NCBI GenBank assembly: GCA_043757265.1
Contig: JAYUQP010000018.1
Location: 1-64,000 of the forward strand
Source of the DNA: JANPLN01 sp043757265
GTDB lineage: Bacteria > Bdellovibrionota > Bdellovibrionia > Bdellovibrionales > JAGQZY01
DNA length: 64,000 nucleotides
Direction: 5' to 3'
This document shows, piece after piece, positions 8,622-16,792 of the stretch (positions are counted from its first letter, which is position 1; each line of letters opens with the position of its first letter). A model generated the notes under the pieces. That model searched no databases, was not told the origin of the DNA, and saw only the letters and a program-made list of their open reading frames with translations. Made by a program: the position numbers and the translations under genes.

Positions 8622-9394
8622 GACTTATGGACCCCTTTGTCGACAAATTTTTTCACAAGCGGAATATCGGTTTCGAAGAAAACCTTGGGCGGCCCATGAA
8701 GTAAAACTTTTCCACTGTCCAACATAGCTACGTAATCTCCGATACGGAACGCTGCATACAAATCATGTGAGACGATCAGTGTGGACGTTCCCTCTTTGTG
8801 ATTATGCGTGCTGACCATCAGATTATCTACCATTTCTGTGAGAATAGGATCCAACCCAGTCGTTGGTTCGTCGTAAACTAAAACGTCTGGATCAAGAGCG
8901 AGGGCACGAGCTAGACCGCACCGCTTTCGCATCCCGCCACTGATTTCAGAAGGAAGTTTGCTGTAATGCTTTTCGTCCAGTCCAGCAAGCTTCAACTTTG
9001 AATAAGCGACTTCCTTCATTTGCGACATGCTCAAATTTTTGCGGTGTTCCTTTAGTGGAAACAAAACATTTCCTAGCACCGACATATCGTCAAAAAGGGC
9101 AGCGTACTGAAACAAAACACCAAACTTCATGCGCAGTCGGATGGCTTCGTCGTCGGAAAGCGAAGTGATGTCTTCCCCCATGATTTTGATCTGCCCTGAC
9201 GTTGGTTTTATAAGGCCTAAAATATGCCGCAATAGAACGCTTTTCCCCGTGCCACTAAATCCGATGATCACTGTAATTTTACCCTTAGGTACAGCTAGAT
9301 TGAGCCCATCTAAAACATAATCTTCGCCGTTAAAGGTTTTTCTAAGGTTTATAACTTCGATGGCGTTTTCGGAGGTTGTGGATGATTTAGACAT
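8618..9394 (-). CDS. mlaF: ABC transporter ATPase of the Mla phospholipid system
   Basis: MlaF is the cytosolic ATPase that powers phospholipid movement by the MlaFED complex. The 258 residues contain Walker A GFSGTGKS (45-52), the signature SGGMRKR (152-158, the form typical of MlaF), Walker B VLVYDEPT (171-178) and the D-loop GLDP. The switch His lies in SHDLYAA. The gene overlaps mlaE upstream by 8 nt and mlaD downstream by 4 nt, so the three subunits are made together. Confidence 0.95.
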   Translation of the reverse strand: MSKSSTTSENAIEVINLRKTFNGEDYVLDGLNLAVPKGKITVIIGFSGTGKSVLLRHILGLIKPTSGQIKIMGEDITSLSDDEAIRLRMKFGVLFQYAALFDDMSVLGNVLFPLKEHRKNLSMSQMKEVAYSKLKLAGLDEKHYSKLPSEISGGMRKRCGLARALALDPDVLVYDEPTTGLDPILTEMVDNLMVSTHNHKEGTSTLIVSHDLYAAFRIGDYVAMLDSGKVLLHGPPKVFFETDIPLVKKFVDKGVHKS

Positions 9395-10223
9395 GGCTGG
9401 TAATCTTGTAGTAAAGGTCTATAAGATTCATCAAGAAGAAATCCACTATAATGATGAGCACCATACTTAAAACAACGCCTCTATTTGTAGCATCGCCCAC
9501 ATCTTTTGCACCGCCCTTAGTGTAAAAGCCGCGATAGCAACAGACGGACGAGAAAATAAAACCAAACACCGCCGCTTTGATAAGCCCTTCGTTAATGTGA
9601 TTGGGATCCACCCACAAATTGGTCTTCTCCCAAAAAATGGCATCGTCGATATCAAGAACTTTTACGCATAAAAAGTACGATCCTAATATGGCGACAAAAT
9701 CAAAAATTCCAGTGAGGAACGGCATAATAATCGTTGCTGCCATGATCCGTGGAGACACAAGGTAGCGAATGGGATCTACACCCATAACTTCGATGGCATC
9801 AATTTGTTCGGAAACGCGCATCGAGCCTAAATTGGCCGCCATGGCGCCACCCGCTCGAGCGGCAACAATCAATCCCGAAAGCACGGGACCTAGTTCGCGC
9901 GTAATGCCTAACGCAACGGTGGGCCCTACAAGCGTTGTTGCGTTGATCAATTTAAATCCCATATAAATTTGGAACGAAACAGCCATCCCTGTAAACACCC
10001 CAGTAAGAACAATAATAAATACAGATTTGTTGCCAACAAATTCCATATGCTGAATGAGATCGTCCCAGCGATAGGGTCGCTTGAAAAAGAGTCGCATTCC
10101 CTGCGCCGAAAAACGAAAAAGCAGCCCAATCTGAAAAATAAAATCAATTAACAGATCGGAAATTCCTTTTCCGATCTCGTCGAGAAATTGATTTACCTTT
10201 TCGCGGTACTCTAAAACTGCCAC
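9387..10223 (-). CDS. mlaE: MlaE permease of the Mla phospholipid ABC transporter
   Basis: MlaE is the inner-membrane permease dimer that binds lipid between MlaF and MlaD. The 278-residue chain has five or six hydrophobic segments and the family hallmark region LGITRELGPVLSGLIVAARA followed by GSMRVSEQIDAIEVMGVDP, the coupling helix for the ATPase. The N-terminal 60 residues carry the amphipathic interfacial helix (FLDEIGKGISDLLIDF). The start is directly at the alr stop (no gap), so it is translated from the same mRNA as alr. The size is normal for the family. Confidence 0.95.
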   Translation of the reverse strand: MAVLEYREKVNQFLDEIGKGISDLLIDFIFQIGLLFRFSAQGMRLFFKRPYRWDDLIQHMEFVGNKSVFIIVLTGVFTGMAVSFQIYMGFKLINATTLVGPTVALGITRELGPVLSGLIVAARAGGAMAANLGSMRVSEQIDAIEVMGVDPIRYLVSPRIMAATIIMPFLTGIFDFVAILGSYFLCVKVLDIDDAIFWEKTNLWVDPNHINEGLIKAAVFGFIFSSVCCYRGFYTKGGAKDVGDATNRGVVLSMVLIIIVDFFLMNLIDLYYKITSHV

Positions 10224-11351
10224 TTATATACTCTCATTCAAAAATTGACGTGGAACTCGCTCCGATATGCGGGTGAGCACGTCGTAACCAATTGTCGAAG
10301 CCTTCGCAGCGACTTGCGTCGCCGTTTGTTTTTTTCCAAAAAACTCCACTTCTTGTCCCAATGGAGCTGCACAATTGGTCACGTCGATCATGGTATAGTC
10401 CATACACACGCGTCCGACAATCGAAACAGAATTTTCACCCAACTGCACAGTTCCCTTATTGGACAATTGTGTTGGCACGCCATCAGCGTATCCGATAGGC
10501 ACAATTCCAATTTGCGAATCTTGTTTTGCTGTCCACGTAGCCCCGTACGAAACTGATTTACCTTTTTTAACCTGCTGTATGGCAACGATCGTCGATTTTA
10601 GACTCATCACTGGAGAAAGTTTTTCCTGCAAAGTGCCATTACATGCGAGAAGCCCATAAAGACCTAAACCAATGCGTAATCCGTAGGCATTTTGTTTTTG
10701 AAATTCCCCGAGCTGCAGTGCTTGTGCGGCAGCCGAACTGTTGTAAGCATGCACTTGAGTAAATGCCAATTCACCTATGTCTTTAAGCAAATGCCGAAAA
10801 ATCAACAACTGCTCTTGTGAATGCCCTTGCTCATCCGCCAAATCTTCGGATGACATCAAATGCGTCCCAACCCCAACAACTTTTAGTTTTTTTGAGTGAT
10901 TCAAAGTTTGCAAAAGTTTTGGAATTTCTTTTGGGGTAAATCCCAGACGGTTCATACCCGTGTTCAATTTTAGATGAATGTTCAACGCTTGCGATGATAA
11001 CTTATCTAAACTTTCAAGCTGCGAAAAATCACTGACCACTGGAGTTAGACAGTGGTGCAAAAGCTCGCGAACTGCCTCATCCCCAGTAAAGCCAAAAACG
11101 AAAACTTCAACCTTGCTGTTGGCTTTTGTGCGCAGACGGATTCCCTCTTCGACAAGTCCAACGCCAAATCGTGTGCATCCAAGTTTCTCAAGGTGTTGCA
11201 CGACTTGCACATCACCATGGCCGTAAGCATTGGCCTTTACCATCGGACAGAAAAACGACCTCCCGAGTTCGGACTCTGCAAAAACTCTATAATTTTTGGA
11301 AAGCGCAGAAAGATCAATTTCAACATAAGATGGTCTAAGTGGCGTCGGCAA
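10224..11351 (-). CDS. alr: Alanine racemase
   Basis: Alr is a pyridoxal-phosphate enzyme that converts L-alanine to D-alanine for peptidoglycan. In 375 residues, the PLP lysine is Lys39 in MVKANAYGHG, the segment TGMNRLGF (131-138) lines the cofactor, and the catalytic tyrosine is Tyr269 in SVSYG. The C-terminal barrel has GRVCMDYTMID. The start was chosen because RPSYVEIDLSAL is the usual N-terminus. The coding region overlaps the end of the degenerate GGDEF gene by 17 nt and abuts mlaE. It supplies a substrate for the ligases acting before MurF; no ddl gene is in the window. Confidence 0.96.
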   Translation of the reverse strand: MPTPLRPSYVEIDLSALSKNYRVFAESELGRSFFCPMVKANAYGHGDVQVVQHLEKLGCTRFGVGLVEEGIRLRTKANSKVEVFVFGFTGDEAVRELLHHCLTPVVSDFSQLESLDKLSSQALNIHLKLNTGMNRLGFTPKEIPKLLQTLNHSKKLKVVGVGTHLMSSEDLADEQGHSQEQLLIFRHLLKDIGELAFTQVHAYNSSAAAQALQLGEFQKQNAYGLRIGLGLYGLLACNGTLQEKLSPVMSLKSTIVAIQQVKKGKSVSYGATWTAKQDSQIGIVPIGYADGVPTQLSNKGTVQLGENSVSIVGRVCMDYTMIDVTNCAAPLGQEVEFFGKKQTATQVAAKASTIGYDVLTRISERVPRQFLNESI

Positions 11352-12783
11352 GGTTAGCGTCTTTCTGGTTGTCGTCGTCTAAGGTGTAGAGGACCACTTC
11401 GAAGTGGCCCGCTTGGCTTGCTGCCTGTTCACTTCCTTCTAACAAACTCATCGTATCGCTGGCAAGTTGCGGAAAGGTGCTGACACCGCAAAATATTTGC
11501 ACGTCACTTTGAATCTCTGCCAAGGCTTTTTGCGCGATCAGCGTGAGTCTGCTTGCGACAAATGCTGCTTTTTCTTGCTCGGTCTGCGGAAGCGCAATTG
11601 CTAGCCGTCCGTCTGTAAGGCGGCCTATAAAATCGCTGCTTCTTGTAAACCGTCTGGCAATCTTAACCACTAAGGCCATTGCTTTTTGCACCTGCGCTCC
11701 CCCCGATGAGAGATTGGACCCGCGCACTTCGAAGCTCAGCACCGATAGACAATTTTGATGTCTTCGACTGCGTGATACTTCGTTGTTTAAGTTTTGGTAA
11801 AACGTTTTGTTGTTGAGACAATAAGTTTTAAGTTCAACGGGAAGATGGTCATAAATCAAACGGGTTTTAAAAAAACTATCGGTAAGCAGCGCCAGCGCGC
11901 GCACGTGCTGTTTTACAAGGTTTTGGTGAGATTCATTGAGAGTATCCACAGCTACTAAAATTCCAAAAACTACATCTTTGCTTCGCACTACAAACGATTG
12001 AGTTTGGTCTGCATGAAATACGTGCGTAAAAAAGTTCGCCCAGATTTTATAATCTTGTGGTCGATCAAAAAAATGCTGAAGATCGGCAATGGATTCAAGC
12101 TTGATCCCAATTTTGCGGTGGCGCGCGGTCATTCCCGAAGCCACATCGGTTAAGTGCAAGACTTCATTTTCAAAATCGTATTTTAAATAGGCAAAATCTC
12201 GGCGACTTTGATCTTGCAATCGCTTGAGCGAAAAATGCACTGCCACCTCTTCGCTCTCGCACATCAGTAACTCCGAAATGCCACTTTCAAAAACAGCGCT
12301 GGTGGGCTCTGGCACCTCGACAAAGGTCAACGTCCCGGTGGATTGTTCGATTGAAGCTTCAGAAACTACAGGAGCTGGCACTTCTTTCGCCATCCGACAC
12401 AACCACGATTCAACTCCACGCCCCACTCTGTGCGCCAATTGACCAGTAACCGCGATGGGATCTAAAATATAATCATAAATGATTTCCTGTTCTAAAAGCC
12501 GATGTGCACGCTCAGCCTCTGAGTTTGCGCACGTGAGAAAGATTTGAATCTCTTGGCTCATCCCCTGAATTTTTTGCGAAAGGTGAACCGTTTTTTCGAT
12601 GAGGGGAAGAACTACAATGTGCGGTAAAGTTAAATAAATGGCCTGAAGCAAAAGCTCGTCGCTTGTGTAAAAATGAACTTCATACCCTTCGCGCAGCAAC
12701 ATTTCTTTTAAAAAACGAGCCTGCGTCGGATTTTCGTCAAATACGAAAATAGAAAATTCCTGATTATACTTTTTGGGATTCAT
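11335..12783 (-). CDS. Degenerate receiver plus degenerate GGDEF protein
   Basis: The 482-residue product begins with a fold like a response-regulator receiver (about 9-125: IFVFDENPTQARFLKEML). The phospho-acceptor position is Pro instead of Asp (PHIVVLPL) and the switch lysine is replaced (YDYILDPI), so phosphorylation is unlikely. The middle, about 190-300, may be a GAF-like domain. The last 150 residues resemble a GGDEF domain (KTFYQNLNNEVSRSRRH, then SDFIGRLTDGRLAI), but the GGDEF signature reads TDGRL, so cyclase activity is unlikely; it could bind a nucleotide or a partner. It overlaps the membrane sensor gene upstream by 20 nt and alr downstream by 17 nt. Confidence 0.82.
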   Translation of the reverse strand: MNPKKYNQEFSIFVFDENPTQARFLKEMLLREGYEVHFYTSDELLLQAIYLTLPHIVVLPLIEKTVHLSQKIQGMSQEIQIFLTCANSEAERAHRLLEQEIIYDYILDPIAVTGQLAHRVGRGVESWLCRMAKEVPAPVVSEASIEQSTGTLTFVEVPEPTSAVFESGISELLMCESEEVAVHFSLKRLQDQSRRDFAYLKYDFENEVLHLTDVASGMTARHRKIGIKLESIADLQHFFDRPQDYKIWANFFTHVFHADQTQSFVVRSKDVVFGILVAVDTLNESHQNLVKQHVRALALLTDSFFKTRLIYDHLPVELKTYCLNNKTFYQNLNNEVSRSRRHQNCLSVLSFEVRGSNLSSGGAQVQKAMALVVKIARRFTRSSDFIGRLTDGRLAIALPQTEQEKAAFVASRLTLIAQKALAEIQSDVQIFCGVSTFPQLASDTMSLLEGSEQAASQAGHFEVVLYTLDDDNQKDANLADAT

Positions 12784-14077
12784 GCTTCTCCCGTTTCGGT
12801 TTGCGAATCGATGTTAAAAGAGATTGGACGTCGAAATCTGAGGATATGGGTTCTAATTTAGTGGAACGCGATGCAACCTGTGCAGTTGGCGTCTTTTCGA
12901 TTGGATCGATGATCGCGCGAAGTTCTCGCAGTTCTTTTTCAAGCATCAGAAGTTGGGAAGCAGCTGCCGGATTTTGCGACTTGTAGCGATTGAGATAGCC
13001 TAAACAGTTTATGGCTTTGGTGCGTACCCCGGGTACATCAAAATTAATTTGGGCCGACGATGTTAATGCTGCTGGGGATGTGACCGGTACCGATTCAAAC
13101 GCAGCGGCGGGTCGGACTTTTGATTCACCTGAAAACGTCGCTGTGGAATCTTCTTGTCTGTCTTTGGGCATTCTTGTCGCCATGGGCGTTTGCAGACTCT
13201 GCTCTTCGAGCATGTTTGTTTTCTGACCCTGCTCTTCGAGCATGTCCATCCGACTAAAAAATCCTCTAAAGACTAAATCAGTTACAACCATACTGATTAT
13301 AACAAGGAGGCAGATAATCACCATCAACGCACGAAGATAGGAGGCGCTTTCTACAACCATATTTTGCAATTGAATATGCTTTACAAAGAGCAACTGCAGG
13401 TCGGGATGAAAGTATGTGACCAGTGCTGATGTTTTTGAAGTGGGCCACAAACCAGTTTGTTTTTGTGCAAGCAGCGAGCGGTGTTTCTCGATCCCATCGA
13501 TGGGTTTATCGCCAAAGGCAAAAACCTCTCCCAACTGGGGTGCCATAAGCGTTAAATTTTCGGCTGTTGAGGCGCCGCGAAACCATTTGCTAAAAAAATC
13601 GGTTTTAAAAAAGAAACTGTAATAGCTCACTTTTCCAGATTGATAAACCGGGACCACGTACGCCAAATGCGCGCCTTGCCCCTTCACGTTTACGAGGTGC
13701 CATGTTTTTTTGGACGTCGATAATGCATCAAAAGGAATTTGTTGCGCTATACTTTTTGCCTGACTTCGCAAGCCCGCGATACCCTCAAACCATTGAGCCT
13801 TCCACTTTCCGTTTTCTTTAATGATGTGTGCTAGCAGGGAAATTTCCTGTGCTTTTAACATAGGCTCTACATCGGTTTGTGCACTGAGAATTTTCTGTAG
13901 ATTATCAAACTGACTTTGTACGATAACGGCTTGTTTTTCGAGATCTTGGACTTGCATGTTTTGATATGTTTGAGCATATTTTTTGGAAAAAATATCAAAG
14001 GACTTCCATGTGATGATGAGAAAAGATCCCGTGAGAAAAAAACCTAAAAAAACTAAATATTTTAAACGTGTACTCAT
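12764..14077 (-). CDS. Two-helix membrane protein with periplasmic sensor-like domain
   Basis: The 437-residue protein has a membrane helix at about 6-24, a periplasmic region to about 247, a second helix at about 249-270, and a cytosolic tail. The topology is that of a chemosensory or histidine-kinase input module, yet no kinase, HAMP or methyl-accepting domain follows. The periplasmic part begins with a long helix (about 40-66) and may be Cache-like; that is a guess. The tail is low complexity, contains MLEEQ twice (279-283 and 289-293) and ends in a short basic segment. Its stop overlaps the degenerate receiver gene by 20 nt, so the two probably act together. Confidence 0.75.
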   Translation of the reverse strand: MSTRLKYLVFLGFFLTGSFLIITWKSFDIFSKKYAQTYQNMQVQDLEKQAVIVQSQFDNLQKILSAQTDVEPMLKAQEISLLAHIIKENGKWKAQWFEGIAGLRSQAKSIAQQIPFDALSTSKKTWHLVNVKGQGAHLAYVVPVYQSGKVSYYSFFFKTDFFSKWFRGASTAENLTLMAPQLGEVFAFGDKPIDGIEKHRSLLAQKQTGLWPTSKTSALVTYFHPDLQLLFVKHIQLQNMVVESASYLRALMVIICLLVIISMVVTDLVFRGFFSRMDMLEEQGQKTNMLEEQSLQTPMATRMPKDRQEDSTATFSGESKVRPAAAFESVPVTSPAALTSSAQINFDVPGVRTKAINCLGYLNRYKSQNPAAASQLLMLEKELRELRAIIDPIEKTPTAQVASRSTKLEPISSDFDVQSLLTSIRKPKREKHESQKV

Positions 14078-14212
14078 AGTCCCCCAAACTCATCCCCATC
14101 GTATGCTTTTTTGTGAATCAACAAAAGACTCTCTCCCCGGCATTGGCCAAAGGTCTAGGGCGTGTATTCATTTAGCCAGAGAGTCAAAGCCATGAATCTT
14201 GCGCTGGATGGA

Positions 14213-14313
14213 GACCTTCGGTCCTCGTTTACGAGCGGAGCTCGTTGCGGCGGGGAACCCGCAGAGAGGACCTTCGGTCCTCGTTTACGAGCGAAGCTCG
14301 TTGCGGCGGGGAA
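14213..14313. repeat. Two-copy 45-nt direct repeat, 56-nt period
   Basis: Copies at 14213-14257 and 14269-14313 differ at one base. Each copy contains two small hairpins, GACCTTCGGTC and ACGAGC(G/A)(G/A)AGCTCGT-like, so the pair gives four stems in a row. It lies in the gap between divergent genes. Confidence 0.85.
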
Positions 14314-14419
14314 ACGCAAGTTAAGCGCTATCAAGAGGAGAGGCTCGAATTCCGTCCAAAATTAATAGATTTGGCACTACGTCAAAATGAGCACACGCTC
14401 TGAGTTGCCGATTCTCCAA

Positions 14420-14440
14420 CCCTGTTATAGTCTAGACGCT
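14420..14440 (+). promoter_or_regulatory. Candidate extended -10 of a leaderless mRNA
   Basis: TGTTATAGT (hexamer TATAGT at 14426-14431) lies 9 nt before the lipase ATG and a TTGCCG at 14405-14410 could be the -35, with a short 15-nt spacer. No Shine-Dalgarno sequence fits. Transcription would begin at or next to the ATG. Confidence 0.4.
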
Positions 14441-15289
14441 ATGTCACAACGTTCCGAAATTTTATTCAAATGCCCCTCTGACGGTGAATCCTTATTCCTT
14501 CAGAGATGGAAGCCTTCTGCAACTCCAAAGGCTCTTGTGTTGATTACGCATGGTGTGGCGGAACACTCTGACTGCTATCACAACTTTGCAGAAACGCTAG
14601 CGGCGGAACACCTCGAGGTTTGGGCGTGGGATTTACCAGGACATGGCAAGTCCTACGGACAACGCGGATATGTAACTTCGTTTTCAGAGTACACGGACCG
14701 CTTAAAAGAAGTATTAAGCGAGGTTCGGCGACAGGCTGATGCAAAAATTCCGGTTTTTTTAGTCGGCCATTCCATGGGTGGGATGATCGTTTTTCAATTT
14801 GCATTGCAAAACCCCAATGCGCCAATTAAGGCCTACATTTTGAGCTCGCCAGCCTTTGGCGTAAAGGTGCAGGTGCCATTTTTAAAAGATCAGGCGGCGC
14901 GCTTTCTCGTTCATGTGGCACCAAAATTAACCATACCTCATCAAATTACTTACGAAGAACTCACTCGCGACACCGAGCTCGTAAAAAGGTATTACAAAGA
15001 TCCTTTGCGCCACACAAAATTTTCGGCGCCCTTGTACCTCGGCATTTTAGACTCCATGGAGAGCGCTCTCACCCACGCTCGTGATTTTAAAACCCCCGTA
15101 TTTATTCAAGCGGCAGGACAAGATCAAATCGTTGACGTGCTCGCCACTCAAGAATTATTTACAAAGATCTCTTCGACACAAAAAAAGCTTAAAGTTTATC
15201 CAGAAAGTTACCACGAAATTTATAACGACACTAACAAACAAGAAGTCATTGACGACTTCCTCGCTTTCTTAAGAGAATTCAATATATGA
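14441..15289 (+). CDS. Alpha/beta hydrolase, monoacylglycerol lipase / lysophospholipase type
   Basis: The 282-residue protein belongs to the serine aminopeptidase S33-like (Hydrolase_4, PldB/MGL) group, which cleaves monoacylglycerols or lysophospholipids. The oxyanion motif is ITHGVAEHS, the nucleophile is Ser111 in GHSMGG, and the likely acid and base are Asp228 (GQDQIVD) and His258 (YHEIYND). There is no signal peptide, so it acts in the cytosol or at the inner face. I prefer the ATG at 14441 over 14387 because homologues start just before the beta strand and a -10-like element lies immediately upstream. The stop overlaps the next lipoprotein gene by 4 nt. Confidence 0.88.
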   Translation: MSQRSEILFKCPSDGESLFLQRWKPSATPKALVLITHGVAEHSDCYHNFAETLAAEHLEVWAWDLPGHGKSYGQRGYVTSFSEYTDRLKEVLSEVRRQADAKIPVFLVGHSMGGMIVFQFALQNPNAPIKAYILSSPAFGVKVQVPFLKDQAARFLVHVAPKLTIPHQITYEELTRDTELVKRYYKDPLRHTKFSAPLYLGILDSMESALTHARDFKTPVFIQAAGQDQIVDVLATQELFTKISSTQKKLKVYPESYHEIYNDTNKQEVIDDFLAFLREFNI

Positions 15290-15855
15290 AAAATATCATT
15301 TTTGTTCTTTGCAGTTTTATCGCCATCTCCTGCGCCACCGAAACTCCTGCCACACCTGATGATTACATCAAAGTGATCGAATCAAATAGCGCAGGAAATG
15401 TGGAGTATGTTGGTGCCTACAATCACTTTAATTTTCGCGCGACGATCATGAACTCCACCACTCAAACTGCGGTTATCGATCGAAAGTCGGCTATCTATCT
15501 TTGGGATGAAATCAAAAAGCAACAAGAGCTGGGATCGCTTCAGGCCGATAATGCATCAATGACAAAAGTTTTTTTAAGTTTCTACACACCCGATCGGCGG
15601 GACGACAATCTTGCCTCGCCAAAATCAATTTGGGCACTTTATTTGGAAACACCAAACGGTCGATACACCGGGACGGCGAAAAAAATCCGTACAAGCTTGA
15701 CTGAATTGATGACCATCTACCCAAACCACAACCGCTTCACTACGGCCTACTCAATTGAATTTCCAGTGGCACTTGCGTCCGTGGAAGGTCAAACTCTCAA
15801 GTTAACAATCACTGGTCCTCTCGGGACACGCTCTGTTGAATTTGTTCCGAAATAA
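15286..15855 (+). CDS. Small lipoprotein of unknown function
   Basis: The 189-residue product has a signal peptide with lipobox A-I-S-C (Cys16). The mature part seems to be an all-beta domain with a central helix, and I recognise no family. Its ATG overlaps the lysophospholipase stop (ATGA), so translation is coupled to that gene and the two may act on the same envelope lipids; this last point is inference. No cysteines are present apart from the lipidated one. Confidence 0.8.
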   Translation: MKNIIFVLCSFIAISCATETPATPDDYIKVIESNSAGNVEYVGAYNHFNFRATIMNSTTQTAVIDRKSAIYLWDEIKKQQELGSLQADNASMTKVFLSFYTPDRRDDNLASPKSIWALYLETPNGRYTGTAKKIRTSLTELMTIYPNHNRFTTAYSIEFPVALASVEGQTLKLTITGPLGTRSVEFVPK

Positions 15856-15978
15856 AATAATTAGTTGTGGGCGTGAGACAATTGCAGATTTAAAAAAACG
15901 TAATTAAAGATAAATGGTAATAAAGCCTTCTAATTTTTCAGAAGCTTCCTGAAAAACAAAATTTATGAGATGATTAGA

Positions 15979-16407
15979 TCAAATGGTCACTGGGATTTCA
16001 AATCGAAGCTCGAATAGTGGCTCGGATAAAAGTAAACTCTCCCTCTCACATTGAACTTTTACGACCCAAAATCGATTTTCAGGGAATCTGCGATATACAT
16101 TTTCTCTTAAAAAATCTTGGTACAGTGATTTAGGCACCTCTTCATTGTCAGCCGATAGATAACCAACTGACGCAACACTAAAGTCCCCGATTTTTTTGCA
16201 AGCTTCCTCGGCACGGATTTCTACATTTTTTTGCTCGCTAGCAGTCAATATCGGTCCAGAGGAGCCTAGTTGGAAATGAGTAACGCCAATGCGTATATAG
16301 GTGATAGGTGCAACCCTATCGACCTGGGCAAAAACTTCTAAACTCACCGCGCTAAGTAGTGCTGTTAGACAAAAAAACTTAACAAATAAAATACTTTTTT
16401 TTTCCAT
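15979..16407 (-). CDS. Small exported protein of unknown function
   Basis: The 142-residue protein begins with a typical signal peptide (basic MEKK, hydrophobic core, cleavage after VFA near residue 27). The mature 115 residues contain two cysteines (EEACKK and VKVQCE) that could pair in the periplasm. No domain is recognised. It is convergent with the lipoprotein gene ending at 15855 and has its own upstream region, which contains a TTGTCAAAT-N8-ATTTGACAA inverted repeat about 60 nt before the start. Confidence 0.72.
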   Translation of the reverse strand: MEKKSILFVKFFCLTALLSAVSLEVFAQVDRVAPITYIRIGVTHFQLGSSGPILTASEQKNVEIRAEEACKKIGDFSVASVGYLSADNEEVPKSLYQDFLRENVYRRFPENRFWVVKVQCERESLLLSEPLFELRFEIPVTI

Positions 16408-16467
16408 TATGATTCTTTAAAAGCAATTTTTGTACCAGATCGCTAATGCGTTTAGTTGTAATGAAAC

Positions 16468-16493
16468 TTGTCAAATGACAACAAATTTGACAA
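16468..16493. promoter_or_regulatory. Interrupted palindrome, possible operator
   Basis: TTGTCAAAT and ATTTGACAA form a perfect 9-bp inverted repeat with an 8-nt centre. It lies about 60 nt upstream of the exported-protein start at 16407 and could be a regulator site; the regulator is unknown. Confidence 0.35.
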
Positions 16494-16720
16494 CTGACTA
16501 CTCTTTCTAGGCCTGAGGACTCAAAAAAATTGTAGAATTAAAAATTCCGACGATGAAAGTGGAAACAATTTTTACAAGAATTAGTAAGCTGATTTGATTG
16601 TGGCAGAATCGTTGGCGCGATCACTTCGAAATAATATCTTTTTTGCCAACTTCTTATTTTTTTAACGTGCGAGACGCAGATTTCGGTGAGTATTTTAGAG
16701 TTAAGGTGTGACCCGCTGCG

Positions 16721-16755
16721 TTTTATCAAATGCAACAATGTTGCATTTGATAAAA
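16721..16755. promoter_or_regulatory. Perfect 35-nt palindrome, candidate Zur operator
   Basis: Arms of 17 bp (TTTTATCAAATGCAACA and its exact complement) flank a single central A. The AT-rich symmetric form and the place, 37 nt before the ATG of a ZnuD-like receptor, fit an operator for the zinc repressor Zur. A Fur-family site for another metal is possible. No T-run or preceding gene end nearby suggests a terminator. Confidence 0.65.
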
Positions 16756-16792
16756 GAGTGTTCGATATTCCGTTTTTGGACCAAGGAGTTTT

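Larger units (their letters stand above)
14078..14440. other. Intergenic region with tandem repeat and candidate promoter
   Basis: This gap separates the divergent sensor operon (minus) and lipase gene (plus). It holds the 45-nt tandem repeat described separately and an extended -10-like sequence near its right end. No open frame with a ribosome binding site is convincing; small plus-strand frames here are driven by the repeat. Confidence 0.6.
16408..16792. other. Intergenic region with two operator-like palindromes
   Basis: This gap lies between divergent genes. It holds a 9-bp interrupted palindrome at 16468-16493 and a perfect 35-nt palindrome at 16721-16755. A 66-codon minus-strand frame inside it has no ribosome binding site and overlaps the palindrome, so I do not call it. 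Nothing else stands out. Confidence 0.6.

Noticed and set aside
16538..16738. 66-codon minus-strand frame before the TonB receptor.
   Set aside because: No ribosome binding site, unusual composition, and it starts inside the palindrome that looks like an operator.
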